Position numbers and translations under genes: made by a program
Part shown: positions 16,241-23,969 of the stretch, one piece after another
How positions within the stretch are numbered: the stretch's first letter is position 1
How the letters are laid out: every line of letters begins with the position of its first letter
From: Flavobacteriia bacterium
GTDB lineage: Bacteria > Bacteroidota > Bacteroidia > Flavobacteriales_D > Crocinitomicaceae
Direction: 5' to 3'
Length of the DNA stretch: 52,588 nucleotides
Assembly: GCA_016178305.1 (NCBI GenBank)
Contig: JACOTM010000028.1
Location: forward strand, 1 to 52,588
Notes under the pieces: model-generated
What the model saw: the letters and a program-made list of their open reading frames with translations, nothing else
Told to the model about the DNA's origin: nothing
Databases searched by the model: none

Positions 16241-17002
16241 TTATTTTTTAGGTTTCTTTTTTAATAATGCTCTCCAATCAAGTGACCAATCTAAATCGCC
16301 ATCTAAATCATCCCATAGATGTACTGAATACATTTTATTATAGGAATTAGCCGTTGCCCAAAAGGCTTTTTGTGTTGGTATCTCTTGAAAAACTGCTACT
16401 ATTGCATCTTCATCCGTTCCTGACATAAAACCCAACCATGAATAATCTAAAGCAGAATGAAATCGTTTTGCCCAACCCACAGGATCATAAATTTTCAAAG
16501 TTTGAGTCCCATTTGATTTTGATGGTTTAGCGTTTTTAATCGCTAACATTTCTTGGTATTCCAACTTGGTCAATTCATCTGACATTTCTTCGATCAAACT
16601 TGCCCCTTTGTACATTTTTCGATACGATTGCTCTACACTGTAAAAGTCTTCTTTGGATGGAATAGCACGCATTGTTTGTCTTACAAGTGGCACGTCTGTT
16701 CCCCACCAACCATCATTTTCAAAAGCTTGTCGAAATTGCTTTGCCCATGTTGCGTGGTTGTCTTTTCCAAATGATTTGGATTGTTCTTTTTTGGCGTTTA
16801 TTTCTTGAACTTTCCTTTTTGCAAAATAAAAAGCTGTGATTGCTATTATTGAAACTCCTAGAGTAATGGACAGCGAAGTAACAAATCTTCGCTGTCCATC
16901 TGTTAAAGAATTCCACCAACTTCTTTGTTTGGTATCAATTATTATACTGGTTGGAGCGACTTTGTAAGTTTTCTTTTTAGGTGTGTTACTGACGCTTTCC
17001 AT
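16241..17002 (-). CDS. Membrane-anchored protein with two annexin-like repeats
   Basis: A 253-residue protein with one membrane span (about 40-61) and two tandem repeats of about 70 residues (84-148 and 175-247). Each has WAK(Q/R)F, W(G/L)G or GTDED, IP(S/T) and SY.KMY. The second reads GTDEDAIVAVFQEIPT and later SYNKMY, close to the annexin repeat form GTDE...Y...L..DL. Annexin repeats bind membranes, usually with calcium, and whether the ligands are present here cannot be settled by eye. Function in this operon is unknown. It may contact a membrane or wall. Confidence 0.6.
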   Translation of the reverse strand: MESVSNTPKKKTYKVAPTSIIIDTKQRSWWNSLTDGQRRFVTSLSITLGVSIIAITAFYFAKRKVQEINAKKEQSKSFGKDNHATWAKQFRQAFENDGWWGTDVPLVRQTMRAIPSKEDFYSVEQSYRKMYKGASLIEEMSDELTKLEYQEMLAIKNAKPSKSNGTQTLKIYDPVGWAKRFHSALDYSWLGFMSGTDEDAIVAVFQEIPTQKAFWATANSYNKMYSVHLWDDLDGDLDWSLDWRALLKKKPKK

Positions 17003-17029
17003 TTGATTTTAGGTGTTTTGTGTTTTTTT

Positions 17030-17212
17030 CTAATCAACGCCTAGAAACTTCTTGGCGAGTGCTACTTTTGCAGGATCAGTTTTTACAACTTTTGCTAATG
17101 CTGTAAGTGTTTGAGCTGATAAGTAAGTTGCTAATTCTGCTACTGCTTTTGCCTTTTCGGTTGCTTCTTTTTGAGTTCCCGAAATGGAAATATTGAATTT
17201 ATACTTTTCCAT
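17030..17212 (-). CDS. Small conserved-looking protein, 60 aa
   Basis: A short protein with one beta segment (KYKFNISISG) followed by two Ala/Lys-rich helices ending KFLGVD. The ATG at 17212 gives a compact start. The longer open frame runs back through the end of the previous gene. It overlaps the upstream coiled-coil gene by 14 bp, which supports cotranslation. There is no membrane span. Abundant small structural proteins of viruses often look like this, but that is only a possibility. Confidence 0.55.
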   Translation of the reverse strand: MEKYKFNISISGTQKEATEKAKAVAELATYLSAQTLTALAKVVKTDPAKVALAKKFLGVD

Positions 17213-17942
17213 TTTGATTGATTTTTTGATTAACAATTGAATAAAAATCTTGTCGGAGTTCAGGATATTTGGCAAATACCTCCCATGTTTTAATAGCACT
17301 TTCCAATTTTTCTTCTCCGTATTGCTCTTTTAGTTCTTGATAGAATTTGTCAGTTTCTGAAAGTTCAGCTTCAATTTCAACTTCTGCTTGGGGAATACCA
17401 TGTATAGGGTTTGCAGGTGCTTTTGAATTAAACTGTCCATATAATTGCATTCCTTGGGAAAGTAATTCTTTGACATCAACTTGTTTGTCCCCTAATTGAT
17501 CTTCTGCATCTTGTAATTTGCGTTTTAGCTTTTTTACTTTTTTTCTAAGTGTAATAACTTCCGTTTCTAAACTTTGTCTTTCAAGAGCTGATGAAATTCG
17601 TCCCTCAACATCTTCTGATTTGTTTTTGATTCCATCTAATGAAGCTTCTTTTAAATGGAAAATGTATCTGTTTGAATTGGGAGAATCTCCAAAATATAAT
17701 CTCACTTCAACATTTTCAGTATGTGGTTCGATGTAATCTAAATATTCATCAAAGTTGGTTGGATCATTTGTACAGGCTACGATTAATTCTCCATCAACTG
17801 ATATTGAGTATCTTTTTTTTCTTCCTTGTTCGTAAAAATTAGAAACTAGTCTTTTAATTGCATCTAATCGTTCTTTTGAATAACTTTCGTTAAAGACTTT
17901 ACCACCATTTCCACGTGCTTTTGTTTTTCCAAAATCTTCCAT
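17199..17942 (-). CDS. Coiled-coil protein of unknown function
   Basis: A 247-residue soluble protein. The N-terminal 110 residues are mixed alpha/beta. A long heptad-rich coiled coil (about 118-155, ETEVITLRKKVKKLKRKL as core) follows, then an acidic helical C terminus. No enzyme motif is seen. Its position between beta-rich candidate capsid proteins and the membrane-anchored group suggests a scaffold or spike-linked role, but this is inference. It is 11 bp from the upstream gene. Confidence 0.55.
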   Translation of the reverse strand: MEDFGKTKARGNGGKVFNESYSKERLDAIKRLVSNFYEQGRKKRYSISVDGELIVACTNDPTNFDEYLDYIEPHTENVEVRLYFGDSPNSNRYIFHLKEASLDGIKNKSEDVEGRISSALERQSLETEVITLRKKVKKLKRKLQDAEDQLGDKQVDVKELLSQGMQLYGQFNSKAPANPIHGIPQAEVEIEAELSETDKFYQELKEQYGEEKLESAIKTWEVFAKYPELRQDFYSIVNQKINQNGKV

Positions 17943-17953
17943 GATTAGTTGTA

Positions 17954-18274
17954 TTATTTAATTTTTGGTATTACCTGTAAAAGCTTAACATGTACAGGTA
18001 GTTTTTGATTCAAGTTTTGAATGGTAATTGTTCCCGAATAAACATACTGCATCTCACTAATTCCTTTATCTGTCAGATCGAATGCTCCAGTTTTAGAAAC
18101 TACTCGAATGTTTTCGTCAGGTAAGAGTAAAATCAAAATATCATTTGGTGCTTTTACTATTCTTGATTCGTCAGGGATTAAAACAAGGTGTCTGAATCTC
18201 AACAAATAATTTTCGCCAACTTCCAATTCTAACATTTTCTTTTTGGCTATTTCTATGGCTAGACCATCTGTCAT
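17954..18274 (-). CDS. Small beta-rich protein, possible virion component
   Basis: A 106-residue protein made largely of alternating hydrophobic beta strands (ENYLLRFRHLVLIP, DILILLLPDENIRVV, VYSGTITIQNL, PVHVKLLQVIP). No signal peptide or membrane span is present. It overlaps the upstream gene by ATGA. It is the fourth of four adjacent beta-rich genes (19497-20216, 18972-19370, 18271-18969 and this one), which would suit capsid and vertex proteins. Confidence 0.5.
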   Translation of the reverse strand: MTDGLAIEIAKKKMLELEVGENYLLRFRHLVLIPDESRIVKAPNDILILLLPDENIRVVSKTGAFDLTDKGISEMQYVYSGTITIQNLNQKLPVHVKLLQVIPKIK

Positions 18275-18969
18275 AATTCAAGATTTAGATAAATATTAAT
18301 TTGATAGCCATTAGTTAAATCCTTTAAAAGATTTGAATAAAATCCCTCTATGATTGTAGATGTTGGATCAATATCAATTGAAAAAAAAGATTCTTTACTT
18401 CCATTGATCCATTCTTTGCCCTTACCAAAATCAGGAAGAACATTCATAGCTCTATTGAAACCAGCCAATCCATATTGATGTGTTGGCATTTTCACAACTT
18501 CACTAAATAACACATCTCTTCTTTCAGGAATTCTAAGCCAAAGTGAACCCATTTCTTGTTCAGCAATTTCAAGCATTATTAATCTGACTGTTACATTTGA
18601 TTTGGAATTGTTTCTTTCAATACTTGCTAGATATTCTTTATACTTTTCAAGTAAAACTTTCTTTTCTTGTTGAAGTTTAGCAATCAATTCTTTGTTATTA
18701 ATTACATAAGCTTCTTCCAATTTCTTATCAATTTGAGTAATCAATAACTTGTAATTATTGTCTTCCAAATTGTTTTGAGAAATTTTCTTGTAATATTCAT
18801 CCTCAATTGTATTGTTTCGTTTCAAAAGTTCTTCTTGCTCTAAACTGTAACCATTTGTCGTGATTTTGATTGATTTCACACGTTTTGTATTGCGAGGGAG
18901 CTTGATTTGAAACATTACTTTTTCAATTCCTGACTTAATTTGAATGCTATGAATCAATGTTTTTTTCAT
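18271..18969 (-). CDS. Beta-rich protein with an inserted coiled coil, possible minor capsid or spike protein
   Basis: A 232-residue protein. Residues 1-40 and about 125-232 are beta-rich, opening with EKVMFQIKLPRNTKRVKSI and ending YQINIYLNLEL. Residues 41-118 are a charged coiled-coil insertion. Beta sandwiches that carry a coiled-coil insertion are typical of spike or vertex proteins. It starts 2 bp after the 132-aa gene and overlaps the next by ATGA. No sequence family is recognised. Confidence 0.5.
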   Translation of the reverse strand: MKKTLIHSIQIKSGIEKVMFQIKLPRNTKRVKSIKITTNGYSLEQEELLKRNNTIEDEYYKKISQNNLEDNNYKLLITQIDKKLEEAYVINNKELIAKLQQEKKVLLEKYKEYLASIERNNSKSNVTVRLIMLEIAEQEMGSLWLRIPERRDVLFSEVVKMPTHQYGLAGFNRAMNVLPDFGKGKEWINGSKESFFSIDIDPTSTIIEGFYSNLLKDLTNGYQINIYLNLEL

Positions 18970-18971
18970 GA

Positions 18972-19370
18972 CTAATATTCTGAATTTGTTTCAATGACTG
19001 AGAATGTATAAATCGTTACTCTGTAAGGCACGAACTTGATTAATTCATGTGCTTTATCTGTGTAAGCAATTTCTATTTTTCCGTTTCCAGTACCTAATTC
19101 GCCTAGAGTAATCAATCGATTATCAGGTGCGACATTTAAACCCGACATCAACAATTTACTTTCAAAACCTTCAGGAAATAATTCCATATCATTCAAAAGA
19201 ATTTTTTGACTTCCTCTGTAAAACATCAAATCATCACGAGAAGAGGTTAAAGCAATTCCAATTAAATAATTTGCATTTTTATCCAATTCAAATTCCTGTT
19301 TAAATGTTTGGTTTTCGGCTGTTATCTGAACATCGAACCGTTCTTTGATAAGATTGTGTTTGTAACTCAT
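18972..19370 (-). CDS. Small beta-sandwich-like protein, possible minor capsid protein
   Basis: A 132-residue protein consisting mainly of predicted beta strands (FDVQITAENQTFKQEFEL, YLIGIALTS, GKIEIAYTD, YRVTIYTFSVI) with the loop LFPEGFESKLL. No signal or membrane span is present. It is the first gene after a strong hairpin (19444-19484) that separates it from the candidate major capsid gene. The strand pattern and place in the operon fit a jelly-roll-type virion protein, but no match is recognised. Confidence 0.5.
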   Translation of the reverse strand: MSYKHNLIKERFDVQITAENQTFKQEFELDKNANYLIGIALTSSRDDLMFYRGSQKILLNDMELFPEGFESKLLMSGLNVAPDNRLITLGELGTGNGKIEIAYTDKAHELIKFVPYRVTIYTFSVIETNSEY

Positions 19371-19443
19371 ATTATTAAAGTATTTGAAATAAAAAGGTGG
19401 TTAAGTGGTTGTATTTAGGATGGTTTTGAGTAATTAAAAGAAT

Positions 19444-19484
19444 TAAGGGACAGTTTTGATTTAGGTTATAGATACTGTCCCTTA
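19444..19484 (-). terminator. Hairpin just after the candidate major capsid gene (attenuator)
   Basis: TAAGGGACAGT and ACTGTCCCTTA form an 11-bp perfect stem with a 19-base loop, 13 bases after the stop of the 239-aa gene and upstream of the 132-aa gene, in a 126-base gap. It could partly stop or stabilise transcripts, so that the 239-aa protein is made in excess. Confidence 0.6.
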
Positions 19485-19496
19485 TTTGCTTTTTGG

Positions 19497-20216
19497 TTAA
19501 GGTGTTGTTACTGTTCCTACTAATCCAACGTACAACCATTGATTTTCAGGAATTTTAAATTGTGTTCCCAATTCAATTGTAAATTCAATCAACTCGTCAT
19601 CGTTTACCAATCTTGGATTATCTAAAGGATAATACCCCATAGGTAACATATTATTGTTGTCAGTTGCAAAACATCTGATTGCTTGATTTTCAGGAATCAA
19701 TTGTTTACGATTTGCTTTGAATGAAAACTCCCCATTGCAAATTGCATTAACAGTTGATACGCTTTCAAATTTGATTGCTTTTCTAGCTTCTGTGTTATTC
19801 ACGTCAGGGTTTTCGCCAGTCAATAGAAAGATTCCACTTACTACCATTACCATATTCTTTGGCAATTTCGCATTTGAAATATTTCTAACTCCAACTTCTT
19901 TGTCATCTTGTGGCTCAAACATTTTAATTGTTTTTGAATTAATTGGTTTGATTGAATAAATGATGTAATCTGAAAGTCGAAGATTTCCTTTTCCTAATTC
20001 ATCTTTGATATGATTTGGTAATACTCCGAAGTGTTTTTCCATATCACGTCTTGATCCTCTCGATACTTGAACTTGCCCTTGTTGAGCAATCTTTTTTACA
20101 ATTTGTGCTTTTTCTATTGGAGATGCACTATGCGCAATTCTTGAAAGTTTTACTGCATCTAATCCGTACAATTCTCCTGCGTTATTGTACTCTGAATTTA
20201 AAAATTCTCCTAACAT
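19497..20216 (-). CDS. Candidate major capsid protein of a tailless virion (unknown family)
   Basis: A 239-residue protein. The N-terminal 85 residues are helical and basic (VSRGSRRDMEKHF). Residues about 86-239 are a string of beta strands with short loops (SDYIIYSIKPI, MVMVVSGIFLLTG, GEFSFKANRK, DELIEFTIELG, QWLYVGLVGTV). No enzyme motif, signal or membrane span is present. It stands apart from the tightly overlapping genes, with its own leader hairpin and a following hairpin, the layout often used for a highly expressed capsid gene. The capsid role is inference from layout and strand content. I do not recognise the sequence. Confidence 0.5.
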   Translation of the reverse strand: MLGEFLNSEYNNAGELYGLDAVKLSRIAHSASPIEKAQIVKKIAQQGQVQVSRGSRRDMEKHFGVLPNHIKDELGKGNLRLSDYIIYSIKPINSKTIKMFEPQDDKEVGVRNISNAKLPKNMVMVVSGIFLLTGENPDVNNTEARKAIKFESVSTVNAICNGEFSFKANRKQLIPENQAIRCFATDNNNMLPMGYYPLDNPRLVNDDELIEFTIELGTQFKIPENQWLYVGLVGTVTTP

Positions 20217-20232
20217 AATTATTGATTTAAGT

Positions 20233-20245
20233 CCGCCAAAGGCGG
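20233..20245 (-). promoter_or_regulatory. Small GC-rich leader hairpin before the candidate capsid gene
   Basis: CCGCC and GGCGG form a 5-bp stem with an AAA loop, standing out in AT-rich DNA, 17 bases before the ATG at 20216. It may stabilise the 5' end of a processed capsid mRNA. No clear TAnnTTTG box is visible in the 95-base gap. Confidence 0.4.
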
Positions 20246-20311
20246 TGTGATTATTATACTTTTTACTGATTTAATTGTGATTAGTCTTTTTTATCAAAAG
20301 CTACGATTGGC

Positions 20312-20974
20312 TCACATTTTTGAGAAGTCAGGTTCGTCGTCAATGATTGAGTATGCAAAACTTGGTGCTGAACTCAATTCTTCATTGTCATCGTCATAAT
20401 CTGAATATCCTGCAATAGCATTTTGACTTTCAAATTCATCTGCTTCTTGACGGTTGAAGTTTTCAAAAAAATCAAGTGCTGATACATCGATTGCTCCAAC
20501 TGATCCATCTGCATTTGTTGAACTCTCTACCGTACTTGCTGAATCCCCACCTTTGAAGATTTTATCCAAATAGTAAGTTGCTAAAACTTCATCTTTGAAT
20601 TGTGTCAACCTTGTTTTGGCTTTTGATGATTCTCCTGCTAATGTGAAGCCATTTACCGATGTTGCGATTTGTTCATTTTCAAAGTGTTTTGCAATTCCAT
20701 AAGCAATTGCACTTGCTCCTGCAACTCTTAAAACTCCAGATCTGTCTCCAAAGTAATGACCAAGACCTATCATTCCTAAACCAAACCATTTCGCTTGTTT
20801 TCCTGAAACCGCTCCGATTCCTGCTCCAACTGTTGCACCTAGTACAACATCAACAAGGGTTTTTAGTCCTGCATTTGAAAAACTTCCTTTGGTTTCTTTG
20901 GCGTTATAGGCATCTATGAAGTTTTTTCCTTTGGTTTTTAATTTATGCCCTGAACCTTTATTTTTCTTTGTCAT
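20312..20974 (-). CDS. Glycine-zipper membrane protein with acidic C terminus
   Basis: A 220-residue protein. A basic N terminus (TKKNKGSGHKLKTKGKNF) is followed by Gly/Ala-rich hydrophobic segments (about 38-62 and 68-95, with VVLGATVGAGIGAVSG and LGMIGLGHYFG) typical of glycine-zipper membrane or membrane-active proteins. The last 90 residues are polar and acidic. It could be an internal-membrane protein of a virion. No family is recognised. It lies 18 bp downstream of the transglutaminase-like gene. Confidence 0.55.
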   Translation of the reverse strand: MTKKNKGSGHKLKTKGKNFIDAYNAKETKGSFSNAGLKTLVDVVLGATVGAGIGAVSGKQAKWFGLGMIGLGHYFGDRSGVLRVAGASAIAYGIAKHFENEQIATSVNGFTLAGESSKAKTRLTQFKDEVLATYYLDKIFKGGDSASTVESSTNADGSVGAIDVSALDFFENFNRQEADEFESQNAIAGYSDYDDDNEELSSAPSFAYSIIDDEPDFSKM

Positions 20975-20992
20975 GATTACTGATTTAACTGT

Positions 20993-22807
20993 TTATAATA
21001 ACTCAATTCTTCGGACGTATCCTCTCGATTTAGCATGAGTTGTTGCCTTTCTTCTTCGTGGTTTCTGTTTTGTGGTTTTACGTTTAATTGGTGTCTTTGT
21101 GGTTGTTTTTCGCTTTACTGTTACTTTTCGTTTTAAAGGTTTTTTTGTGGTTTTTCTTCTAACTCCATCTAATCCTTCTAAACCATTTAATGCTTTAGAA
21201 GATTTTGGAGGTGCTTTTTTTCCTTTCAAAGCTTTTACTGCTAAAATTGTCCCTCCGATAACTGCTCCTGCAATTCCAAGTGACAGCAAAGGATGATCTT
21301 TTACCCATTGCATAAAACCACCTGACCCACCTGCATCTGCTGATTTTGCGTTTGTATTTGCACTTCGACTTTCCATATCTGTTGATTCTGTTTCATCTGT
21401 TCCACTCTCATCCGCTGTTGTATCAACACTTGTTGTTTTTAGTGCTGGTAAATTGGATGATCTTTGAGTTGTTACAACTTGATTTGCAATTTCATCTGAA
21501 TTGTGTGGACTGTTTTTTTCTTCTTCATCTGAAATTTTATCTTGCACTTCATCGTCTTTTTCCTCTTTTGATCCTTTTTTGAAAAGTCCCCCAAGTTTTT
21601 TAATTAAAGTGGCAATTGTTCCGATTACTCCCGATGCAGCTGCGATACTTGCGCCTGCCGTTACTGAACCTAAACCATTTACTCCATTTTTGTTTTGAAC
21701 TTGGTTGAACTCATCGTAATAAGTGTCCGTTCCAATGATTGCTATGAGATCATGTTCATTGTAAACGGGACTTATTACTTCGCCTAGACCATTGAGACTA
21801 ACTTTTTTATCACGATTTCCACGACCTGTTAATATGGATTTTTTCAAGTTTTCGGGTTTTCCACCTGCACCATAAAAGATTTTTTCTAATTTCTCTCTAA
21901 TAGTTTTTAGTTGTTTAAACTTTGCTAAATCCATGTTGTTTTGTTGCGCTTGAGCATCTGTCCAATAGGAATATCTAAGCTTTCCTGCTACTTTCATTAG
22001 GTTAACTTTCATACTTGCTAGTACTCCTGCTCTGAGTAATGCCGTTGCAGGATTTAACCGATTTACAACATGCAATCCTTTCCCTAACTTTTGTTTTAAA
22101 GTTGAATTAGTGTATTTTGCTACTCTTGTCTTTCTTTTTTCTTGCCTATTATATTTGCGATCAAGTTTTTTTTGATTACCATCCAACCCTTCTAATTCAT
22201 CTCGATTATAATCATCTTCCCAACCTTCCAGTTGCTCGAATTCGTCGAACTCATCGTCCTCGAATCCATTTAAATATTGCAGATCCATTTTGATGTCTTG
22301 TTTTTGAGTGTAAGGGACTTCGTAGTTATATTTATGTACCACGCAATCCATAATTATTACTTTGTTTCCGATATGAACTACAGGATATACATGTTCAAAT
22401 TCTGAAGATTGGTATTTGGTCAATCGAATTGAAAATGGTATATCTAAGTTCATAAGTATTGATCCGATAAAAACGGTCATACAATCACAATCTATTCCCT
22501 GTTGTCGATCTTTCCAAGTTCTTGCAGGTCTTCTAACTTGTTCTTTGTTTTGTTCGTCTTTCTCGTATTGCAAGTGATTGAAACAAAATTCCCAAACACT
22601 TGCACAGGTTTCTTCTAATGTGGATTTTTCAAGCACTTTAGAAATTTGTTTTGTGTCCGAAAGAGTTGTTGTAATTACTTTTTTCATTAAGCTTACTGTA
22701 TCTGATAATTCAGCATAGTTTTTAATGACTAAGTTTTTACCCTCTGCTTTTGGAAACAAGGAATTGAATTCAACTCCATTTGCAATTGTTCGTTTTCCCG
22801 TTTTCAT
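20993..22807 (-). CDS. Transglutaminase-fold cysteine enzyme with two membrane spans and a basic DNA-binding-like tail
   Basis: 604 residues. An N-terminal transglutaminase-like domain has Cys in GIDCDCMTVF (about 106-109), His in FEHVYPVV (about 139) and Asp in IIMDCVV (about 154), the Cys-His-Asp triad. It is preceded by the usual Trp-containing segment. An acidic patch, a conserved-looking helical middle (NRLNPATALLRAGVL), two hydrophobic spans (about 381-402 and 507-527) and a strongly basic tail of KRK/TTK repeats (from 530) follow. The motif (V)NGLG or LNGLEG occurs several times. The start at 22807 overlaps the previous stop by ATGA. It could act as a maturation protease or cross-linker plus DNA-membrane tether. 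Confidence 0.7.
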   Translation of the reverse strand: MKTGKRTIANGVEFNSLFPKAEGKNLVIKNYAELSDTVSLMKKVITTTLSDTKQISKVLEKSTLEETCASVWEFCFNHLQYEKDEQNKEQVRRPARTWKDRQQGIDCDCMTVFIGSILMNLDIPFSIRLTKYQSSEFEHVYPVVHIGNKVIIMDCVVHKYNYEVPYTQKQDIKMDLQYLNGFEDDEFDEFEQLEGWEDDYNRDELEGLDGNQKKLDRKYNRQEKRKTRVAKYTNSTLKQKLGKGLHVVNRLNPATALLRAGVLASMKVNLMKVAGKLRYSYWTDAQAQQNNMDLAKFKQLKTIREKLEKIFYGAGGKPENLKKSILTGRGNRDKKVSLNGLGEVISPVYNEHDLIAIIGTDTYYDEFNQVQNKNGVNGLGSVTAGASIAAASGVIGTIATLIKKLGGLFKKGSKEEKDDEVQDKISDEEEKNSPHNSDEIANQVVTTQRSSNLPALKTTSVDTTADESGTDETESTDMESRSANTNAKSADAGGSGGFMQWVKDHPLLSLGIAGAVIGGTILAVKALKGKKAPPKSSKALNGLEGLDGVRRKTTKKPLKRKVTVKRKTTTKTPIKRKTTKQKPRRRKATTHAKSRGYVRRIELL

Positions 22808-23310
22808 ACTTTTATAGTTGAAATCTGTTCGTAAGGAAAACTTCCTACTAAGGTGTAAACTCGACAATTCGTTGCAACTTTAATAGTCGTTTTACCCCCA
22901 GTATCAGGATTTTGAAAGCGAGCAATTAAATCAGGTGCAATTGTTGCAAGTCCAATCCAAGGGATCATAACTTCTGTCTGAATATCACCCGTTTCATTGT
23001 TAGCACGGATCACGATTTTTCCACTATCATCTCTCGATTCTTCGGGAATATCGATTTGTTGCATACTACTTGTTGCAACCTGTTTACCATTTACTGTAAT
23101 AGTGATTAAAGGTGCAGTCATTCTCATAGTGGATCCTGTGGGATTTTTGATGTTGTACTTTATATATAAAGTAACTCCCTGTGCCGAGATTTTGTGAACT
23201 TTACCTGATACTACAATGGTAATCTTGTATTGTGCTTGATTTATTTTATACAGGTAACTACCTGTTAAAAACAATGCACCTCCGATGGCTATAACTGTGA
23301 ATGCTTTCAT
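22804..23310 (-). CDS. Membrane-anchored LEA/WHy-like beta-sandwich protein
   Basis: A 168-residue protein with one N-terminal span (about 3-22), followed by a beta domain with GVTLYIKYNIKNPTG, PLITITVNGKQV and QQIDIPEE. This is the look of the LEA14/WHy family: a strand-rich domain on a membrane stem whose key feature is a NPT or NPS turn. No lipobox or catalytic motif is seen. It is coupled by ATGA to the transglutaminase-like gene. A membrane-surface virion protein is plausible. Confidence 0.6.
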   Translation of the reverse strand: MKAFTVIAIGGALFLTGSYLYKINQAQYKITIVVSGKVHKISAQGVTLYIKYNIKNPTGSTMRMTAPLITITVNGKQVATSSMQQIDIPEESRDDSGKIVIRANNETGDIQTEVMIPWIGLATIAPDLIARFQNPDTGGKTTIKVATNCRVYTLVGSFPYEQISTIKV

Positions 23311-23328
23311 ATTTTAAATTTTTAGGAT

Positions 23329-23505
23329 TTAAAGAGCATTTCTGTTACCTCTAAATCGTGTGTTGATTTTGTTTGAAATGTTTCTCACTTTTTCGTCAAG
23401 GCGAGTTACCTTTTTAGACATGTCTTTGAAGTCTGTATGAAAGTCTTTTATGAAATAAACACAAACTGCTACTAGGATGCTATTGACAATTAATAATGTT
23501 TCCAT
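23329..23505 (-). CDS. Small single-span membrane protein, 58 aa
   Basis: Starts at the ATG at 23505 (METLLIVN). The upstream in-frame ATG at 23559 would lie inside the promoter and repeat region. A hydrophobic span (about 3-19) is followed by a short amphipathic helix with KKVTRLDEKVRN and a basic end. This is the size and layout of small virion membrane proteins or holin-like proteins. It is the first gene of the presumed late operon. Confidence 0.5.
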   Translation of the reverse strand: METLLIVNSILVAVCVYFIKDFHTDFKDMSKKVTRLDEKVRNISNKINTRFRGNRNAL

Positions 23506-23539
23506 GATATTGATTTTAAGTTGTTTTGAATTGTTGATA

Positions 23540-23640
23540 CAAAGTTCCAACTGTTTCAATTATCGCTTTTCCATTTATTCCTATTAGTTCCTTTTTATTC
23601 CCTTTTATTCCGCTTTTTTCTAAATTATTCCCTCTTTTTT
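23540..23640 (-). promoter_or_regulatory. Probable late promoter with helically phased 10-bp repeat array
   Basis: Six to seven consecutive 10-bp units (23571-23640), each ending in (A/T)TTC on the plus strand (for example CCATTTATTC, CTTTTTATTC, CCTTTTATTC), lie exactly in phase with the helix. Downstream on the minus strand, GAACTTTG (23540-23547) is one base off the TAnnTTTG box, and no -33 TTG is present. The layout suits a promoter that needs an activator bound along one DNA face, with a start near 23534 and the small membrane-protein gene following. Confidence 0.5.
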
Positions 23641-23643
23641 GGA

Positions 23644-23958
23644 TTAATTCAAACAGATTTCAAATACTTCAAATGGCTTTTGAGGTTTATATTCTAATTT
23701 GGAACTGATCATTTTTAAATGCATTGCGACTTCTTTTGAAATGAAGCGATCTATTTTATCTAAAATTCTTCTAAAAATGATTCGAGTATTTTTTTCGGTT
23801 GTGTCGTATTTTCCCGCCAGTTCTATAAATGAGTACTCATTAATTATTCGATCAATTAAGATTTTGATTTCTATATGGCGCAATTCTGCCCATAATTCGG
23901 GGTCGTTTTTGATCCAAAGTGTTAAGAACACATTGATATCATTCTTGTTTAGTTTCAT
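23644..23958 (-). CDS. Sigma-70 region 4-like HTH regulator
   Basis: A 104-residue protein. The central part (about 35-75, EYSFIELAGKYDTTEKNTRI then FRRILDKI) has the look of a sigma region 4 or LuxR-type HTH: a conserved Ile-Glu-Leu-Ala turn followed by a recognition helix with the R-x-x-L-D-K pattern. It directly precedes the phased-repeat promoter of the long operon, so it is a good candidate for the late activator. No other domain is present. Confidence 0.55.
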   Translation of the reverse strand: MKLNKNDINVFLTLWIKNDPELWAELRHIEIKILIDRIINEYSFIELAGKYDTTEKNTRIIFRRILDKIDRFISKEVAMHLKMISSKLEYKPQKPFEVFEICLN

Positions 23959-23969
23959 GATGTTGATTT

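Noticed and set aside
23571-23640. CRISPR array
   Set aside because: Units are 10 bp with no spacers and no cas genes occur in the window, so phased regulatory repeats fit better.
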